Positions 55,132 to 63,825 of a stretch of 64,000 nucleotides of DNA are shown here, piece after piece. Source of the stretch: Streptomyces benahoarensis. GTDB lineage: Bacteria > Actinomycetota > Actinomycetes > Streptomycetales > Streptomycetaceae. Position numbers and translations under genes: made by a program. Location: positions 1-64,000 of the forward strand of contig NZ_VKJP01000004.1 in NCBI RefSeq assembly GCF_007280575.1, read 5' to 3'. The first letter of the stretch is position 1. Every line of letters begins with the position of its first letter. The notes beneath the pieces are model-generated. The model had not been told where the DNA came from. It ran no database searches and saw only the letters and a program-made list of their open reading frames with translations.

Positions 55132-57693
55132 ATGCTGCGAACTGCCCTGCGCAACGTTCTCGCGCACAAGACCCGTCTGATCATGACCGTGCTCGCGGTC
55201 TGCCTCGGCGTCGCGTTCATCTCCGGCTCCCTGGTCTTCGCCGACTCCACCACCGCCGCCTACCGCGCCGCCATGTCCAGGAACTACGCGGACATCGACG
55301 TGAGCGTGGGTCCGAAATCCGTTCCGGGCGCCTCCGCCGACGAGCAGTACGGGGCCCTGGACGACGCCCTGGTACGCAAGCTGTCCGCCGTTCCCGGCGT
55401 CGCCTCCGTCCGCCCGACGGCGGGCGGTTCGGTCACCCTGGCCGCCAAGGACGGCACACCGATGCGGGCCGACACCATGGGGGGCAAGCTCGGCGTCGCC
55501 TACGTTCCCGGTTCCGACGGCCAGGACAGCCGCTACCCGCTCACGTCGGGCCGCGCCCCCCGCGACAGCGGTGAGGTCGCGCTGGACCGCGGGACCGCGG
55601 CGGCCGCCGGCTACTCCCTCGGCGACACCGTGACGCTCGCCACGGAGGGGCCGGTCCTCACCATGCGCCTGGTGGGCCTGGTGTCCACCACGGACAGCCG
55701 GGTGAACGCCGGCGGCACCCTGGCGGTGTTCGACAAGGCCACCGCCCAGAAGCTGTTCGCCGCCCCGGGGCACTACAGCGGGATGGACCTGACCGCCGTG
55801 CCGGGCACCGACCAGTTCGAGCTGGCCAACCGGGTCGGTGCCGTGCTGCCGGCCGACCGGGCCGAGGCCACCACCGCCACCGCCCAGGCCGATCAGCAGT
55901 CCGTCTTCATCGCAGGCAAGACCAAGAGCTTCGAACGCCTTCCGCTGCTCTTCGCCGTGGTCTCGCTGTTCATCGGCACGTTCCTCATCGTCAACACCTT
56001 CACCATGCTCGTGGCACGCCGTTCCCGCGAGATCGCGCTGCTCCGGGCGATCGGCGCCACCCGCCGCCAGGTGGTCCGCTCGGTCCTCGCCGAGGCGGCG
56101 CTGGTCGGTCTTGCCGCGTCCGCGGTCGGCTTCGTGCTGGGTCTGGGGGTGGCCACGGTGCTGCCGAACGTGCTGGACACGTCCGGCGATCTGCTGCCCA
56201 GCGGGCCGCTGGTGATCGGCCCGGCCGCGATCCTCGCCTCGCTCGCCGTGGGGGTCGGCGTCACCGTGCTCGCCGCCTGGCTGCCGTCGCGCCGCGCGGC
56301 GCGGATCGCGCCCGTCGAGGCGATGCGCACGGCCGAGCAGCCGCCGTCCGCCACGCTCTCCCGCATCCGCGGCGCGGTCGGCCTGGCCATGGTCGTTCTG
56401 GGCGTAGGTCTGCTGCTTTCGCTGAGCGACGCGACGAGCGCCACCGACGACAATCTGCGGACCGCGATGTTCGGGTGCGGCATCCTCGTGACCGGTCTGA
56501 TCGTGCTGGCCCCGCTGCTCGCCGGTCCGGTGATCCGCCTGATCGGCAGGCTCGCCACCCGCTTCGGCGTCGTGGGCGACCTCGCCCGCGAGAACACCCT
56601 GCGCGATCCGCGCCGTACCGCCGCCACCGCCGTCGCCCTGATGATCAGTACGGCGCTGGTCTCCGGTCTCGCCGTCATCAACCAGTCCACGAGCCAGGCC
56701 CTGGACTCCCAGGCCGCCGCCGGACTGAGCGCCGACTACGTCATCAGCACCCGCAACACCACCACCGCCATCGACCCCGCCGCCGTCCAGCGGGTCGCCG
56801 ACGTGCCGGGTGTGCGGACCGCCTCCGCCGTGGCGGACTCCACCCTCTCCGCCGGCCCCCTCGTCAAGACGGTCTCCGGGGTTGACCCGAAGACCGTGGA
56901 CGACGTGCTGAAGCTCCACTTCCTGAGCGGCTCCGTCAAGGACCTCGGCCCCGGCAAGCTCGCCGTCTCCCACAGCTTCGCCCGCGACCACCACGTCACC
57001 ACCGGCGAGCAGATCAAGGTGAGCATCGGCCCCGGCGACCGCGACGAGCCCTACACCGTCGTCGGTGTCTACCAGGACAACCCCACCGCTCAGGACGTCC
57101 TGGGCTACCGCGCCGATGTGCAGAACCACGGCTACCTGCGCGACTCCGTGCAGCGCATCCTGGTCCGCACCACCGACGGCACGGTCTCCCACGACCTGGA
57201 GAAGCGCCTGCGTGCCGCCGTGAGCGACAGCCCGCTGCTGAAGGTCCAAAACCGCGCCCAGCTCGTCCAGGAGCAGGCCGGCGTCGCCGGGGACCTGATG
57301 ACCCTGATGTTCGGACTGCTCGCCATCGGCGTACTGATCTCCGCGCTCGGCATGGTCAACACCCTTGCCATGTCGGTCTCGGAGCGCACCCGCGAGATCG
57401 GCGTCCTGCGCGCCATCGGCATGGACCGCTCCGGCATCCGCGCCATGATCCGCCTGGAGGCCGTCTGCGTCGCCGCCTTCGGCACCCTGCTCGGAATGGC
57501 CGGCGGACTCTTCGGGGCGTGGAAGGTCAGCGGACTGGCCAACGGCGCGATCCCGCAGTACTCCTTCTCCCTCCCCTGGGGCACCCTCGCCCTCGTGGTC
57601 CTGCTCTCCCTCGCCGTCGGCGCGGTCGCCGCCGCCCTGCCCGCCCGACGGGCCGCCGCACTCAGCCCGCTGGAAGCAGTCGCGCAGGCGTAG
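55132..57693 (+). CDS. FtsX-like ABC permease (double-domain)
   Basis: 853-residue permease with two FtsX modules. First span LIMTVLAVCLGVAFISGSL, a large periplasmic domain, three-span cluster (about 265-410), then a second transport module ending in the C-terminal FtsX repeat with SERTREIGVLRAIGMDR. Such permeases act as mechanotransmitters or export lipoproteins and antimicrobial peptides rather than classical import substrates. With the ATPase and two-component system it resembles peptide-stress detoxification modules (inference). Confidence 0.92.
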   Translation: MLRTALRNVLAHKTRLIMTVLAVCLGVAFISGSLVFADSTTAAYRAAMSRNYADIDVSVGPKSVPGASADEQYGALDDALVRKLSAVPGVASVRPTAGGSVTLAAKDGTPMRADTMGGKLGVAYVPGSDGQDSRYPLTSGRAPRDSGEVALDRGTAAAAGYSLGDTVTLATEGPVLTMRLVGLVSTTDSRVNAGGTLAVFDKATAQKLFAAPGHYSGMDLTAVPGTDQFELANRVGAVLPADRAEATTATAQADQQSVFIAGKTKSFERLPLLFAVVSLFIGTFLIVNTFTMLVARRSREIALLRAIGATRRQVVRSVLAEAALVGLAASAVGFVLGLGVATVLPNVLDTSGDLLPSGPLVIGPAAILASLAVGVGVTVLAAWLPSRRAARIAPVEAMRTAEQPPSATLSRIRGAVGLAMVVLGVGLLLSLSDATSATDDNLRTAMFGCGILVTGLIVLAPLLAGPVIRLIGRLATRFGVVGDLARENTLRDPRRTAATAVALMISTALVSGLAVINQSTSQALDSQAAAGLSADYVISTRNTTTAIDPAAVQRVADVPGVRTASAVADSTLSAGPLVKTVSGVDPKTVDDVLKLHFLSGSVKDLGPGKLAVSHSFARDHHVTTGEQIKVSIGPGDRDEPYTVVGVYQDNPTAQDVLGYRADVQNHGYLRDSVQRILVRTTDGTVSHDLEKRLRAAVSDSPLLKVQNRAQLVQEQAGVAGDLMTLMFGLLAIGVLISALGMVNTLAMSVSERTREIGVLRAIGMDRSGIRAMIRLEAVCVAAFGTLLGMAGGLFGAWKVSGLANGAIPQYSFSLPWGTLALVVLLSLAVGAVAAALPARRAAALSPLEAVAQA

Positions 57694-57797
57694 GGAAGCG
57701 GCGGCCTGCACCCCGCCGTCCCCGGCCCGCGAGCGCCCGGATTCACCTCCGGGCGCCACGGCGTCGAGGGCGGCGGCGCAGGGGTTGCCGGGTACGG

Positions 57798-58457
57798 TCA
57801 GGCGGCCCGCTCAGGGGCGGCGTCCGGCGTCGCAGGGCTCTGCGGGGCGTGCACGAGCGTGGCCCAGGTGCACACGCCCGCGGCAGGTGGCTGCGCTGCG
57901 GCGAATCCCCACCCGCCGCGATGACTCTCCGACAGTTCACGAACCGCCGTGAGCGAGACCTTTCGCCTCTCGACGCACTGACCGGCGAGCCGCGGGTGGA
58001 AGTGCGGGGCATGCGTGTCGTGCGCCATCGCCTGAAGGACGCCGTCGGTTCGGCGGAGTACGAGATGCACCATCTCCCCCGCCCCGGTGAAACGGCAGGC
58101 GTGGAGGGTGAGTTCGTGAACGAGCGCCAGCGTCGGCTCGATCAGCTCGTCCTCGACGCCGTGCACGTCGAGAATGGTCTCCGCCGCTTCCTGCGCGACC
58201 ACCGGAGTTGCGGCGGCCGAGGGAAGCGTCAGCCCGTAGACGAAACGAGTGGCGGACGGCTCCCCGAGGTCCGGCGGCGGTGGCGGGCACTGGGTCACGC
58301 CCGATGCGGCCTGGAGGGCGAACGGTGAGCCGAGAACATGGACGGGGAGGCCGGACCGCGCCCCGCCTCCGGCCAGTTCACGGCCCCAGCCGCCCACAGC
58401 TTCACGGCAGGCGGCCAGGGTGGGGCTGAGGGCAGGGGTGGGCACGCTTTCGGACAT
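57798..58457 (-). CDS. HATPase anti-sigma-like protein (WhiJ-cluster type)
   Basis: 219-residue protein with a diverged HATPase_c domain (ELIEPTLALVHELTLHACRF, then MVHLVLRRTDGVLQAMAHDT). Members of this group accompany XRE/DUF5753 and DUF397 genes in the many whiJ-like loci of Streptomyces, and regulate development or antibiotic production there. The catalytic residues are poorly kept, so ATP binding is uncertain. ATG at 58457; divergent from the XRE gene. Confidence 0.75.
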   Translation of the reverse strand: MSESVPTPALSPTLAACREAVGGWGRELAGGGARSGLPVHVLGSPFALQAASGVTQCPPPPPDLGEPSATRFVYGLTLPSAAATPVVAQEAAETILDVHGVEDELIEPTLALVHELTLHACRFTGAGEMVHLVLRRTDGVLQAMAHDTHAPHFHPRLAGQCVERRKVSLTAVRELSESHRGGWGFAAAQPPAAGVCTWATLVHAPQSPATPDAAPERAA

Positions 58458-58595
58458 GACGACTCCGCTCGGTGGTGTCGGCGTGGGGACGTGACGCGGC
58501 GATCGCGACGCGGCGTGGCTTGTCGGGCAGGCTCGCGCGATGCCCTTCTCGTTCGCCTTGCGTGAGCGTCGCGTGACTTACGGTAGGACATACGT

Positions 58596-58634
58596 GGTGG
58601 CATTTACCACCTCGTTGAAGAAATTTACCCCTCG
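58596..58634. promoter_or_regulatory. Possible operator between WhiJ-like divergent genes
   Basis: Inverted repeat GGTGG-N6-CCACC (58596-58600 with 58607-58611) whose right half (ATTTACCACCTCG) is repeated directly about 20 bases on as ATTTACCCCTCG. AT-rich context, between the divergent HATPase and XRE genes; a candidate self-regulation site. Confidence 0.45.
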
Positions 58635-58695
58635 CCGTCTGGCCGGTCGCACCCCCAGGCGTGTCGGCCGCGCACCAACCCAGGAGAATCACCCC

Positions 58696-59544
58696 ATGCC
58701 GCCAAGGAGTGTCCCCAGCGAACGCCAGAAGCGTCTCGGTGCCGAACTGCGCAGGATGAGGAATGACGCGGGCGAGACCACCGAGTTCGCGGCCCGGCTG
58801 CTCGGACTGGACAGAGCGAAGATCTCGAACATCGAGTCCGGCGTCCGCGCCATCACACCGGAGCGGGTTCGCACGCTCGCGACGAACTACGGCTGCAACG
58901 ATGAGCGATACGTCGAAGCCATCGTCTCCATGGCCGAACCGCGACCAAAAGACTGGTGGGAGACGTACCGAGGGCAGTTGCCTGCGGGACTGCTCGACAT
59001 CATCGAACTGGAGTGGCACGCCACTTCGGTGCGGGCCGGGGCGTTCCTTCATGCCCCCGGCCTGCTTCAGACGGACGGGTACGTCAGGGCCGTGGGCAAA
59101 GCCGCTCTGCCACCGCTCTCGGACCATGAGATCGAACTCCGAGTCGCGCTGCGCCTGCAACGGCAGCAGCTGCTCCACCAGTCCGAGCCCATCTCCTACA
59201 CCGCTTACATCCATGAGGCGGCACTACGGATCGAGTTCGGCGGAATGAAGGTCATGCGGGCCCAGTTGAACCATCTGTGTGAGATGAGCGAACTGAGCCA
59301 TGTGGAGGTAAGAGTCGTGCCGTTCTCCTCCGGGGCGTTCCCCGGAGCGGGGCAGGCACTCGTCTACGCCGCAGGGATCGTGCCCCAGCTCGACACAGTG
59401 CAGCTCGACTCCGCTCATGGGCCGGGGTTCACCCACGCTCCGGCCCAACTCGACAAGTACCGTGCACAACTGGACTGGATGGAAGCCACATCCTTCAGCT
59501 CCGGCAAGTCCCGGGACTTCATACTCGCCCTCGCCAAAGCCTGA
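58696..59544 (+). CDS. XRE-family regulator with DUF5753 (WhiJ-like)
   Basis: 282-residue protein: HTH_3 domain (RLGAELRRMRNDAGETTEFA, then ISNIESGVRAITP) and a DUF5753 domain with PGLLQTDGYVRAV and YTAYIHEAALR. WhiJ of S. coelicolor is the prototype; these repress developmental genes and are thought to be relieved by their partner small protein. ATG after AGGAGA. Stop and next start overlap as TGATG. Confidence 0.92.
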   Translation: MPPRSVPSERQKRLGAELRRMRNDAGETTEFAARLLGLDRAKISNIESGVRAITPERVRTLATNYGCNDERYVEAIVSMAEPRPKDWWETYRGQLPAGLLDIIELEWHATSVRAGAFLHAPGLLQTDGYVRAVGKAALPPLSDHEIELRVALRLQRQQLLHQSEPISYTAYIHEAALRIEFGGMKVMRAQLNHLCEMSELSHVEVRVVPFSSGAFPGAGQALVYAAGIVPQLDTVQLDSAHGPGFTHAPAQLDKYRAQLDWMEATSFSSGKSRDFILALAKA

Positions 59545-59750
59545 TGGGAGACATCACCGTGCCCGACATCGTTTGGGAAGAACCCTTCTGCGCGGAGAGC
59601 TCCAACTGCTTCCGCATCGGCACCGACGCCGACGGCAACGCGTACATAGCGGTCGCAGGGCAGGAGCAGACCTACCTCACGGACACGCACGAAGCCCTGC
59701 GCACGCTCATCCGGGACATCAAGGCGGGCAAGGCCGACCACCTGCTGTAG
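59544..59750 (+). CDS. DUF397-like small protein (WhiJ partner)
   Basis: 68-residue acidic protein VPDIVWEEPFCAESSNCFRI... with the W..., C and N-C-F pattern of DUF397 small partners of XRE/DUF5753 regulators, though the C-terminal half (DTHEALRTLIRDI) is diverged. Translationally coupled to the regulator by a one-base TGATG overlap. Confidence 0.8.
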   Translation: MGDITVPDIVWEEPFCAESSNCFRIGTDADGNAYIAVAGQEQTYLTDTHEALRTLIRDIKAGKADHLL

Positions 59751-59770
59751 CCGTCCGGGCCGGGACCCGG

Positions 59771-59812
59771 CAACGGGCCCGGGCCCGTCATCCGACGGAC
59801 CCGGGCCCGTTG
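59771..59812. terminator. Bidirectional terminator DUF397 / methyltransferase
   Basis: 19-bp stem with one mismatch (59771-59789 with 59794-59812), 4-base loop, between convergent genes; serves both the WhiJ-like operon and the MIB operon. Confidence 0.85.
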
Positions 59813-59838
59813 CCCGGATATCGATACTCAGCGGCGCA

Positions 59839-60717
59839 TCACACCCGGTCAGCCGCGATCAGGACGTACTGGAACGAGCCGTCCTCGTACGAGTTGATGA
59901 AGGCGTCCTCGATGCCGGTGACGAGGGACGAGGTGGCGCGCAGTTTCCAGTAGGGGAGGGTGGCGGGGGTCAGGTCGATGACGGCCTGGGGGACGAGGCG
60001 GTTGTCGGCCATGGCGCGGAGGTATTCGCGGCGGGAGTGGATGTTGCACTCGAAGTGCGCGTTGATCTGGGAGACCCACTTCGAGGGCTGGCCGTAACGC
60101 GGGTTCCAGCAGCCGGTGATCGTGACGTAACGGCCGCCGACGCCGAGGACGCGGGAGTGCTCGGCGAAGAGGTCGTGCAGGTCGACGTACATGCTCGACT
60201 CGTTGTTCCAGGAGGCGGCGGCCTGCCCGGTCTCGAAGGGGGTGGCGAGCATGTTGCAGACGCGGGCGCGGACGTGGTCCTCGATACCGAGTTCACGGGC
60301 GCGGTGGTTGGCGAAGTCGGCCTGCTTGGCGGAGAGGGTGACGCCCTCGACCCGGCAGCCGAACCGCTGGTGGGCCATGACCATGGAGCCGCCGCGACCG
60401 CATCCGGCGTCCACGAGGGTGTCGCCGTTCTTGATCGCGCCGAGGTTGTGCAGGAGGACATCGGACTGCGCGGACTCCAGGCGGTGGAGTTCGGCGATCA
60501 GCTTCTTCTCGTAGGCGCTGTCGGCGGTGTCACCGAGGGCGGCGTGGTCGACGTCGCCGATGCCGTAGTGGTGGTGGTAGAGCCCGTCGACGTCGCCGAG
60601 GCGCAGGTTCACGGGCCTGGCCTCTTGGTCCCAGTAGCGGGCAATGTCTCCTTGGTAGGGCGAGGCCGCGCCGGGGATGAACACAGAGGTGCCGGTGGAG
60701 AGCTCGGTGCTGGTCAC
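59839..60717 (-). CDS. Geranyl diphosphate 2-C-methyltransferase
   Basis: 292-residue SAM-dependent enzyme that methylates GPP at C2 to 2-methyl-GPP, the substrate of MIB synthase (mtf in MIB-operon naming). SAM motif LVDAGCGRGGSMV (102-111) and the near-invariant blocks NLRLGDVDGLYHHHYGIG and NESSMYVDLHDLF match SCO7701. The GTG at 60717 has GGA 7 bases upstream and aligns with SCO7701; a TTG at 60729 is a weaker alternative. It starts 15 bases after the synthase stop, last gene of the operon. Confidence 0.94.
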   Translation of the reverse strand: MTSTELSTGTSVFIPGAASPYQGDIARYWDQEARPVNLRLGDVDGLYHHHYGIGDVDHAALGDTADSAYEKKLIAELHRLESAQSDVLLHNLGAIKNGDTLVDAGCGRGGSMVMAHQRFGCRVEGVTLSAKQADFANHRARELGIEDHVRARVCNMLATPFETGQAAASWNNESSMYVDLHDLFAEHSRVLGVGGRYVTITGCWNPRYGQPSKWVSQINAHFECNIHSRREYLRAMADNRLVPQAVIDLTPATLPYWKLRATSSLVTGIEDAFINSYEDGSFQYVLIAADRV

Positions 60718-60732
60718 AGAAAAATCCAATTC

Positions 60733-62031
60733 TTACCAGAAGTCGGGCAGGCTGTATCGGTAGGTGTTGGTCCGGTGCCAGTAGTGGTTGCCGTCGGCCC
60801 ATACGGCGACCCCGCGCAGGAAGCGGACCACGGTCGGTACGGGGCAGGCGGCGGCCAGGGCGGCGGCTTCGGCTTCGAAGGCGTGCATGAGGTCGTTGTG
60901 GACCTCGACCGCCTTCAGATAGGCGTCCCGATCGGAGACGCCCTCGCGTTCGGCGATCACCACGGGCAGATTCAGGTGGCGGCCGGGGCTGTTGAGTTCC
61001 TTGGTGTACGAGTAGAGGTCGTTGACGATCGTGGTGGCGTTCCCGGCGAGCGCGATGACCCGTTGCATGGCGGGCAGGGCATGCAGATCGGCCGGGAGTT
61101 CGTAGCCGCCGACGGTGTCGGTGATGGTGGGGCAGGGGCGGAAGTTGTTGAACTGGCGCATCGCCAGGTACTCCCACACCTCCGGGACGTGGTCCTCCTG
61201 GGCCCACGCGGCCTCGGCGAGGTAGCCCAGGTGCAGGCGGGCCATGTCGTGCCGGTACCGGTCGGCCTGGGAGGCGGTGGACTGGCGGACGAAGTACTCC
61301 ATGGCGGAGCGGTAGGCGCGCCGGGGGGCGTCCGACTGGAGCGAGGCGACCCACGCCGGTTCGTACTCGCCGGTGGTGTGCAGCGGGTCGAGGGCGGTGT
61401 GGGCGAGCAGCAGGCGGCTGCCGAGGCCGATGGGTGAGCCGCCGTGGTCCTCGCAGTAGCAGTCGTCGACGGCGTTCTCGGCGACCATCAGCCGGGTGGC
61501 GATCATCAGGTGGTCGAGGGTGGGCGCGTCCGGGTGGCAGGCGACCATGTAGCGGCCGACGGAGAACCCGTCGAACTGGTCCTCCCACTCCGGCGGGAAC
61601 GCCTGGACCTCGTCGATCGCCCACCGCTTGATCCGCGCACCGATCTCCTCGACGCGCGCCGGGTCGGGCTCCGGCACCGGGTGGTGGTAGAGGCCCGGGA
61701 TCGGCGACCCCGGGGCGGGCGGCCCCGAGGCGGCAGGGGGCTCCGGTGCCTCCGCCGCCTCGCGGCGGCGCGGGTACAGGCTCGCGGTGCCCAGGCCGCT
61801 GGGGCCGCGCAGGATCCGTTCGATGGCGGGCCGGTCCACCGCGGCGGCGCCCTCCCGCGCGGGGCCGGTGACCTGCGCGCCGCCGGGCGTGGGCGCGTCT
61901 GTGGGGACGGTCCGTGCGAACGAGGGCGGGCCGGGCAGTGCGGGCCGGGCGCCCGCGTCGGGGCGGGGTACGGCGCGGGCCGCAGCGGCGGAGAGGCCCG
62001 GCTGCAGAGGGGAAGGCCCGGGATCGGACAT
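60733..62031 (-). CDS. 2-Methylisoborneol synthase (terpene cyclase)
   Basis: 432-residue class I terpene cyclase converting 2-methyl-GPP to 2-methylisoborneol, the earthy odorant (tpc in MIB-operon naming; SCO7700 homologue). The metal motif is DDCYCED (189-195) and the NSE triad is in NDLYSYTKE (337-345). Residues 1 to about 120 are disordered, Pro/Ala-rich, with two islands (RGPSGLGTASL at 76-86 and GSPIPGLYHHPVPEPD at 108-123). In family 2B encapsulin systems this region directs cargo into the shell. ATG at 62031 after AAGGAG. Confidence 0.95.
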   Translation of the reverse strand: MSDPGPSPLQPGLSAAAARAVPRPDAGARPALPGPPSFARTVPTDAPTPGGAQVTGPAREGAAAVDRPAIERILRGPSGLGTASLYPRRREAAEAPEPPAASGPPAPGSPIPGLYHHPVPEPDPARVEEIGARIKRWAIDEVQAFPPEWEDQFDGFSVGRYMVACHPDAPTLDHLMIATRLMVAENAVDDCYCEDHGGSPIGLGSRLLLAHTALDPLHTTGEYEPAWVASLQSDAPRRAYRSAMEYFVRQSTASQADRYRHDMARLHLGYLAEAAWAQEDHVPEVWEYLAMRQFNNFRPCPTITDTVGGYELPADLHALPAMQRVIALAGNATTIVNDLYSYTKELNSPGRHLNLPVVIAEREGVSDRDAYLKAVEVHNDLMHAFEAEAAALAAACPVPTVVRFLRGVAVWADGNHYWHRTNTYRYSLPDFW

Positions 62032-62412
62032 CCGTAGCTCCTTGGTGAGGTGAGGTGGGCTGCCCCGGATCCCGTGCGTGCTCGCCCGGGGCGGGGAGGT
62101 CCGGGCCGTCGTCGCCGAAGTGGCCGCCGTCCGCGACGTCCGCCGTCCGCCCGCAGGACCGGACCGGACGCGGCGACGTCGCGGGCCCGTCCTCGGGCGG
62201 CTTCGCGGGCCCGCCCTGTGGCGGATGCGCGGGCCCGTCCTCACGGGGCCTGGGGGTGTCTTTTCGGTCTTCGTGGATCAGGCCGTGGCGTCCGGTGCCG
62301 TGCCTCGCAAGGCGGAGTCCCGCCCTCGGACCGGGTGTCCGTGGGTGGGGCGACAACGCGGCGAGGTGCCGTAGCTGTCGTCGCGCGCCCGCCAAGGATT
62401 ACGGGACAGCCC
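62032..62412. other. Repeat-bearing gap between eshA and MIB synthase
   Basis: 381 bases, too long for a simple intra-operon spacer. It contains three 24-bp repeats (see separate entry) and, around 62110-62140, a 23-base stretch identical but for one base to part of the eshA phosphate-binding cassette coding sequence. No start codon yields a convincing gene. It may be residue of a duplicated cNMP-domain gene. Confidence 0.5.
62181..62252. repeat. 24-bp tandem repeat (three units)
   Basis: Three units start at 62181, 62205 and 62229, each beginning GCGGGCCCG. The 24-base period equals eight codons, and one minus-strand frame reads GPAHPPQG, GPAKPPED, GPATSPRP, as if it had been coding. Confidence 0.75.
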
Positions 62413-63825
62413 TTAGCTGCGCCGATGCGCGATCTGCACGTTCTCCAGCACGCCGAGCGCGTCGGGCACCAGGATCGCGGCGGAGTAGTAGGTGGAGACC
62501 AGGTAGGAGATGATCGCCTGCTCGCTGATGCCCATGAACCGCACGGACAGGCCCGGCTCGTACTCCTCCGGCAGGCCGGTCTGGTGCAGGCCGATGACGC
62601 CCTGGTTCTCCTCGCCGGTGCGCATGGCGAGGATGGAGCTGGTGTTCTCCTTGGAGATGGGGATCTTGCTGCACGGCAGGATCGGGACGCCGCGCCAGGC
62701 CGGGACGGACTGGCCGCCGAGGTCGACGTGGTCCGGGTAGAGGCCGCGGGCGTTGAACTCCCGCCCGATTGCGGCGATCGCCTTGGGGTGGGCGAAGAGG
62801 AACTTCGTGCCGCGGCGGCGGGAGAGCAGGTCGTCGAGGTCGTCCGGGGTGGGCAGGCCGGAGTGGCTCTGGATCCGCTGTTTGAAGGCGGCGTTGGGGA
62901 GCAGACCGAACTCGCGGTTGTTGATCAGCTCGTGCTCCTGGCGCTCGCGCAGCGCCTCGATGGTGAGCCGGAGCTGTTCCTCGGTCTGGTTCATCGGGCC
63001 GTTGTAGAGGTCGGCGACCCGGGTGTGGACCCGCAGGACCGTCTGCGCGACGGAGAGTTCGTACTCGCGGGGGTGGAGTTCGTAGTCGACGAACGTACCG
63101 GGGAGTTCGGGCTCACCGGTGTGGCCCGCCAACATCGCGATCTCGGCCTCGCCGTGACGGTTCTGCCGCTGGTGGGGCAGGGAGCGGACCTTCTCGACGT
63201 GGGCCTGGAGCTGCGGCGCCGTGGCCATCACCGCGTCGAAGTCGGCGCGGGAGAGGGTGAGGAGGGTACCGGCGGTCTCCGCGGTGGCCGTGGAGTCCCA
63301 GATGGCGTCGCCGTCCAGGAGGGCCTGCTCACCGAAGTGGCCGCCGTCGGCGACGATGTTGACGGGGACGTCGCTGCCGTACTTGCCCTCGGCGGTCTGG
63401 CTGATCCGGCCGTGGGCGACGAGGTGGATGCGTTCGGCGGGGGTGCCGCGCTCGACCAGCACCTCTCCGGCGCGGAAGTCGCGCTGGACGCAGCGGTCGG
63501 CGATGGCCTTCAGCGCCTCGACGTCGTCGAAGCCGCGCAGCAGGGCGAGTTCGCCCAGTTCGCGAGGGACCACCCGGACGTCGGCGCCGTCCTGGACGAA
63601 CTCGATGCACCCGTCGCCGACGGTGTAGGTCAGTCGGCGGTTCACCCGGTAGGCGCCGCCCTTCGCCTCGACCCAGGGCAGCATCCGCAGCAGCCAGCGG
63701 GAGGTGATCTCCTGCATCTGCGGCGCGGACTTGGTCGTGGTGGCGAGATTGCGGGCAGCCGCGGTGCTCAGGCTGGTCTGCGGGGAGGTGGCCGGCGGGG
63801 CTTCCGGGCCGGTCTCAACGGTCAT
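62413..63825 (-). CDS. eshA: EshA: cyclic-nucleotide-domain encapsulin (family 2B)
   Basis: 470-residue shell-type protein. Residues about 98-215 are a cNMP-binding domain; about 230-470 match the HK97-like fold of family 2 encapsulins ([38 protein letters not shown]). Its phosphate-binding cassette, [17 protein letters not shown] (161-177), is followed by STATA where canonical domains have Arg-Thr/Ala-Ala, so the Arg that contacts the cyclic phosphate is missing. EshA of S. griseus/S. coelicolor (SCO7699) forms large particles and affects growth and antibiotic output. Operon order eshA, synthase, methyltransferase equals SCO7699-7701. ATG at 63825 after AGGAG. Confidence 0.93.
   Translation of the reverse strand: MTVETGPEAPPATSPQTSLSTAAARNLATTTKSAPQMQEITSRWLLRMLPWVEAKGGAYRVNRRLTYTVGDGCIEFVQDGADVRVVPRELGELALLRGFDDVEALKAIADRCVQRDFRAGEVLVERGTPAERIHLVAHGRISQTAEGKYGSDVPVNIVADGGHFGEQALLDGDAIWDSTATAETAGTLLTLSRADFDAVMATAPQLQAHVEKVRSLPHQRQNRHGEAEIAMLAGHTGEPELPGTFVDYELHPREYELSVAQTVLRVHTRVADLYNGPMNQTEEQLRLTIEALRERQEHELINNREFGLLPNAAFKQRIQSHSGLPTPDDLDDLLSRRRGTKFLFAHPKAIAAIGREFNARGLYPDHVDLGGQSVPAWRGVPILPCSKIPISKENTSSILAMRTGEENQGVIGLHQTGLPEEYEPGLSVRFMGISEQAIISYLVSTYYSAAILVPDALGVLENVQIAHRRS

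Noticed and set aside
55090-57759. 889-codon minus-strand frame opposite the FtsX permease
   Set aside because: Gly/Asp/His/Arg-rich shadow with no motif; the permease frame is clear.
62032-62395. Separate small gene upstream of MIB synthase
   Set aside because: The open frame has coding-like segments but no start codon with a ribosome site and overlaps the synthase in another frame.
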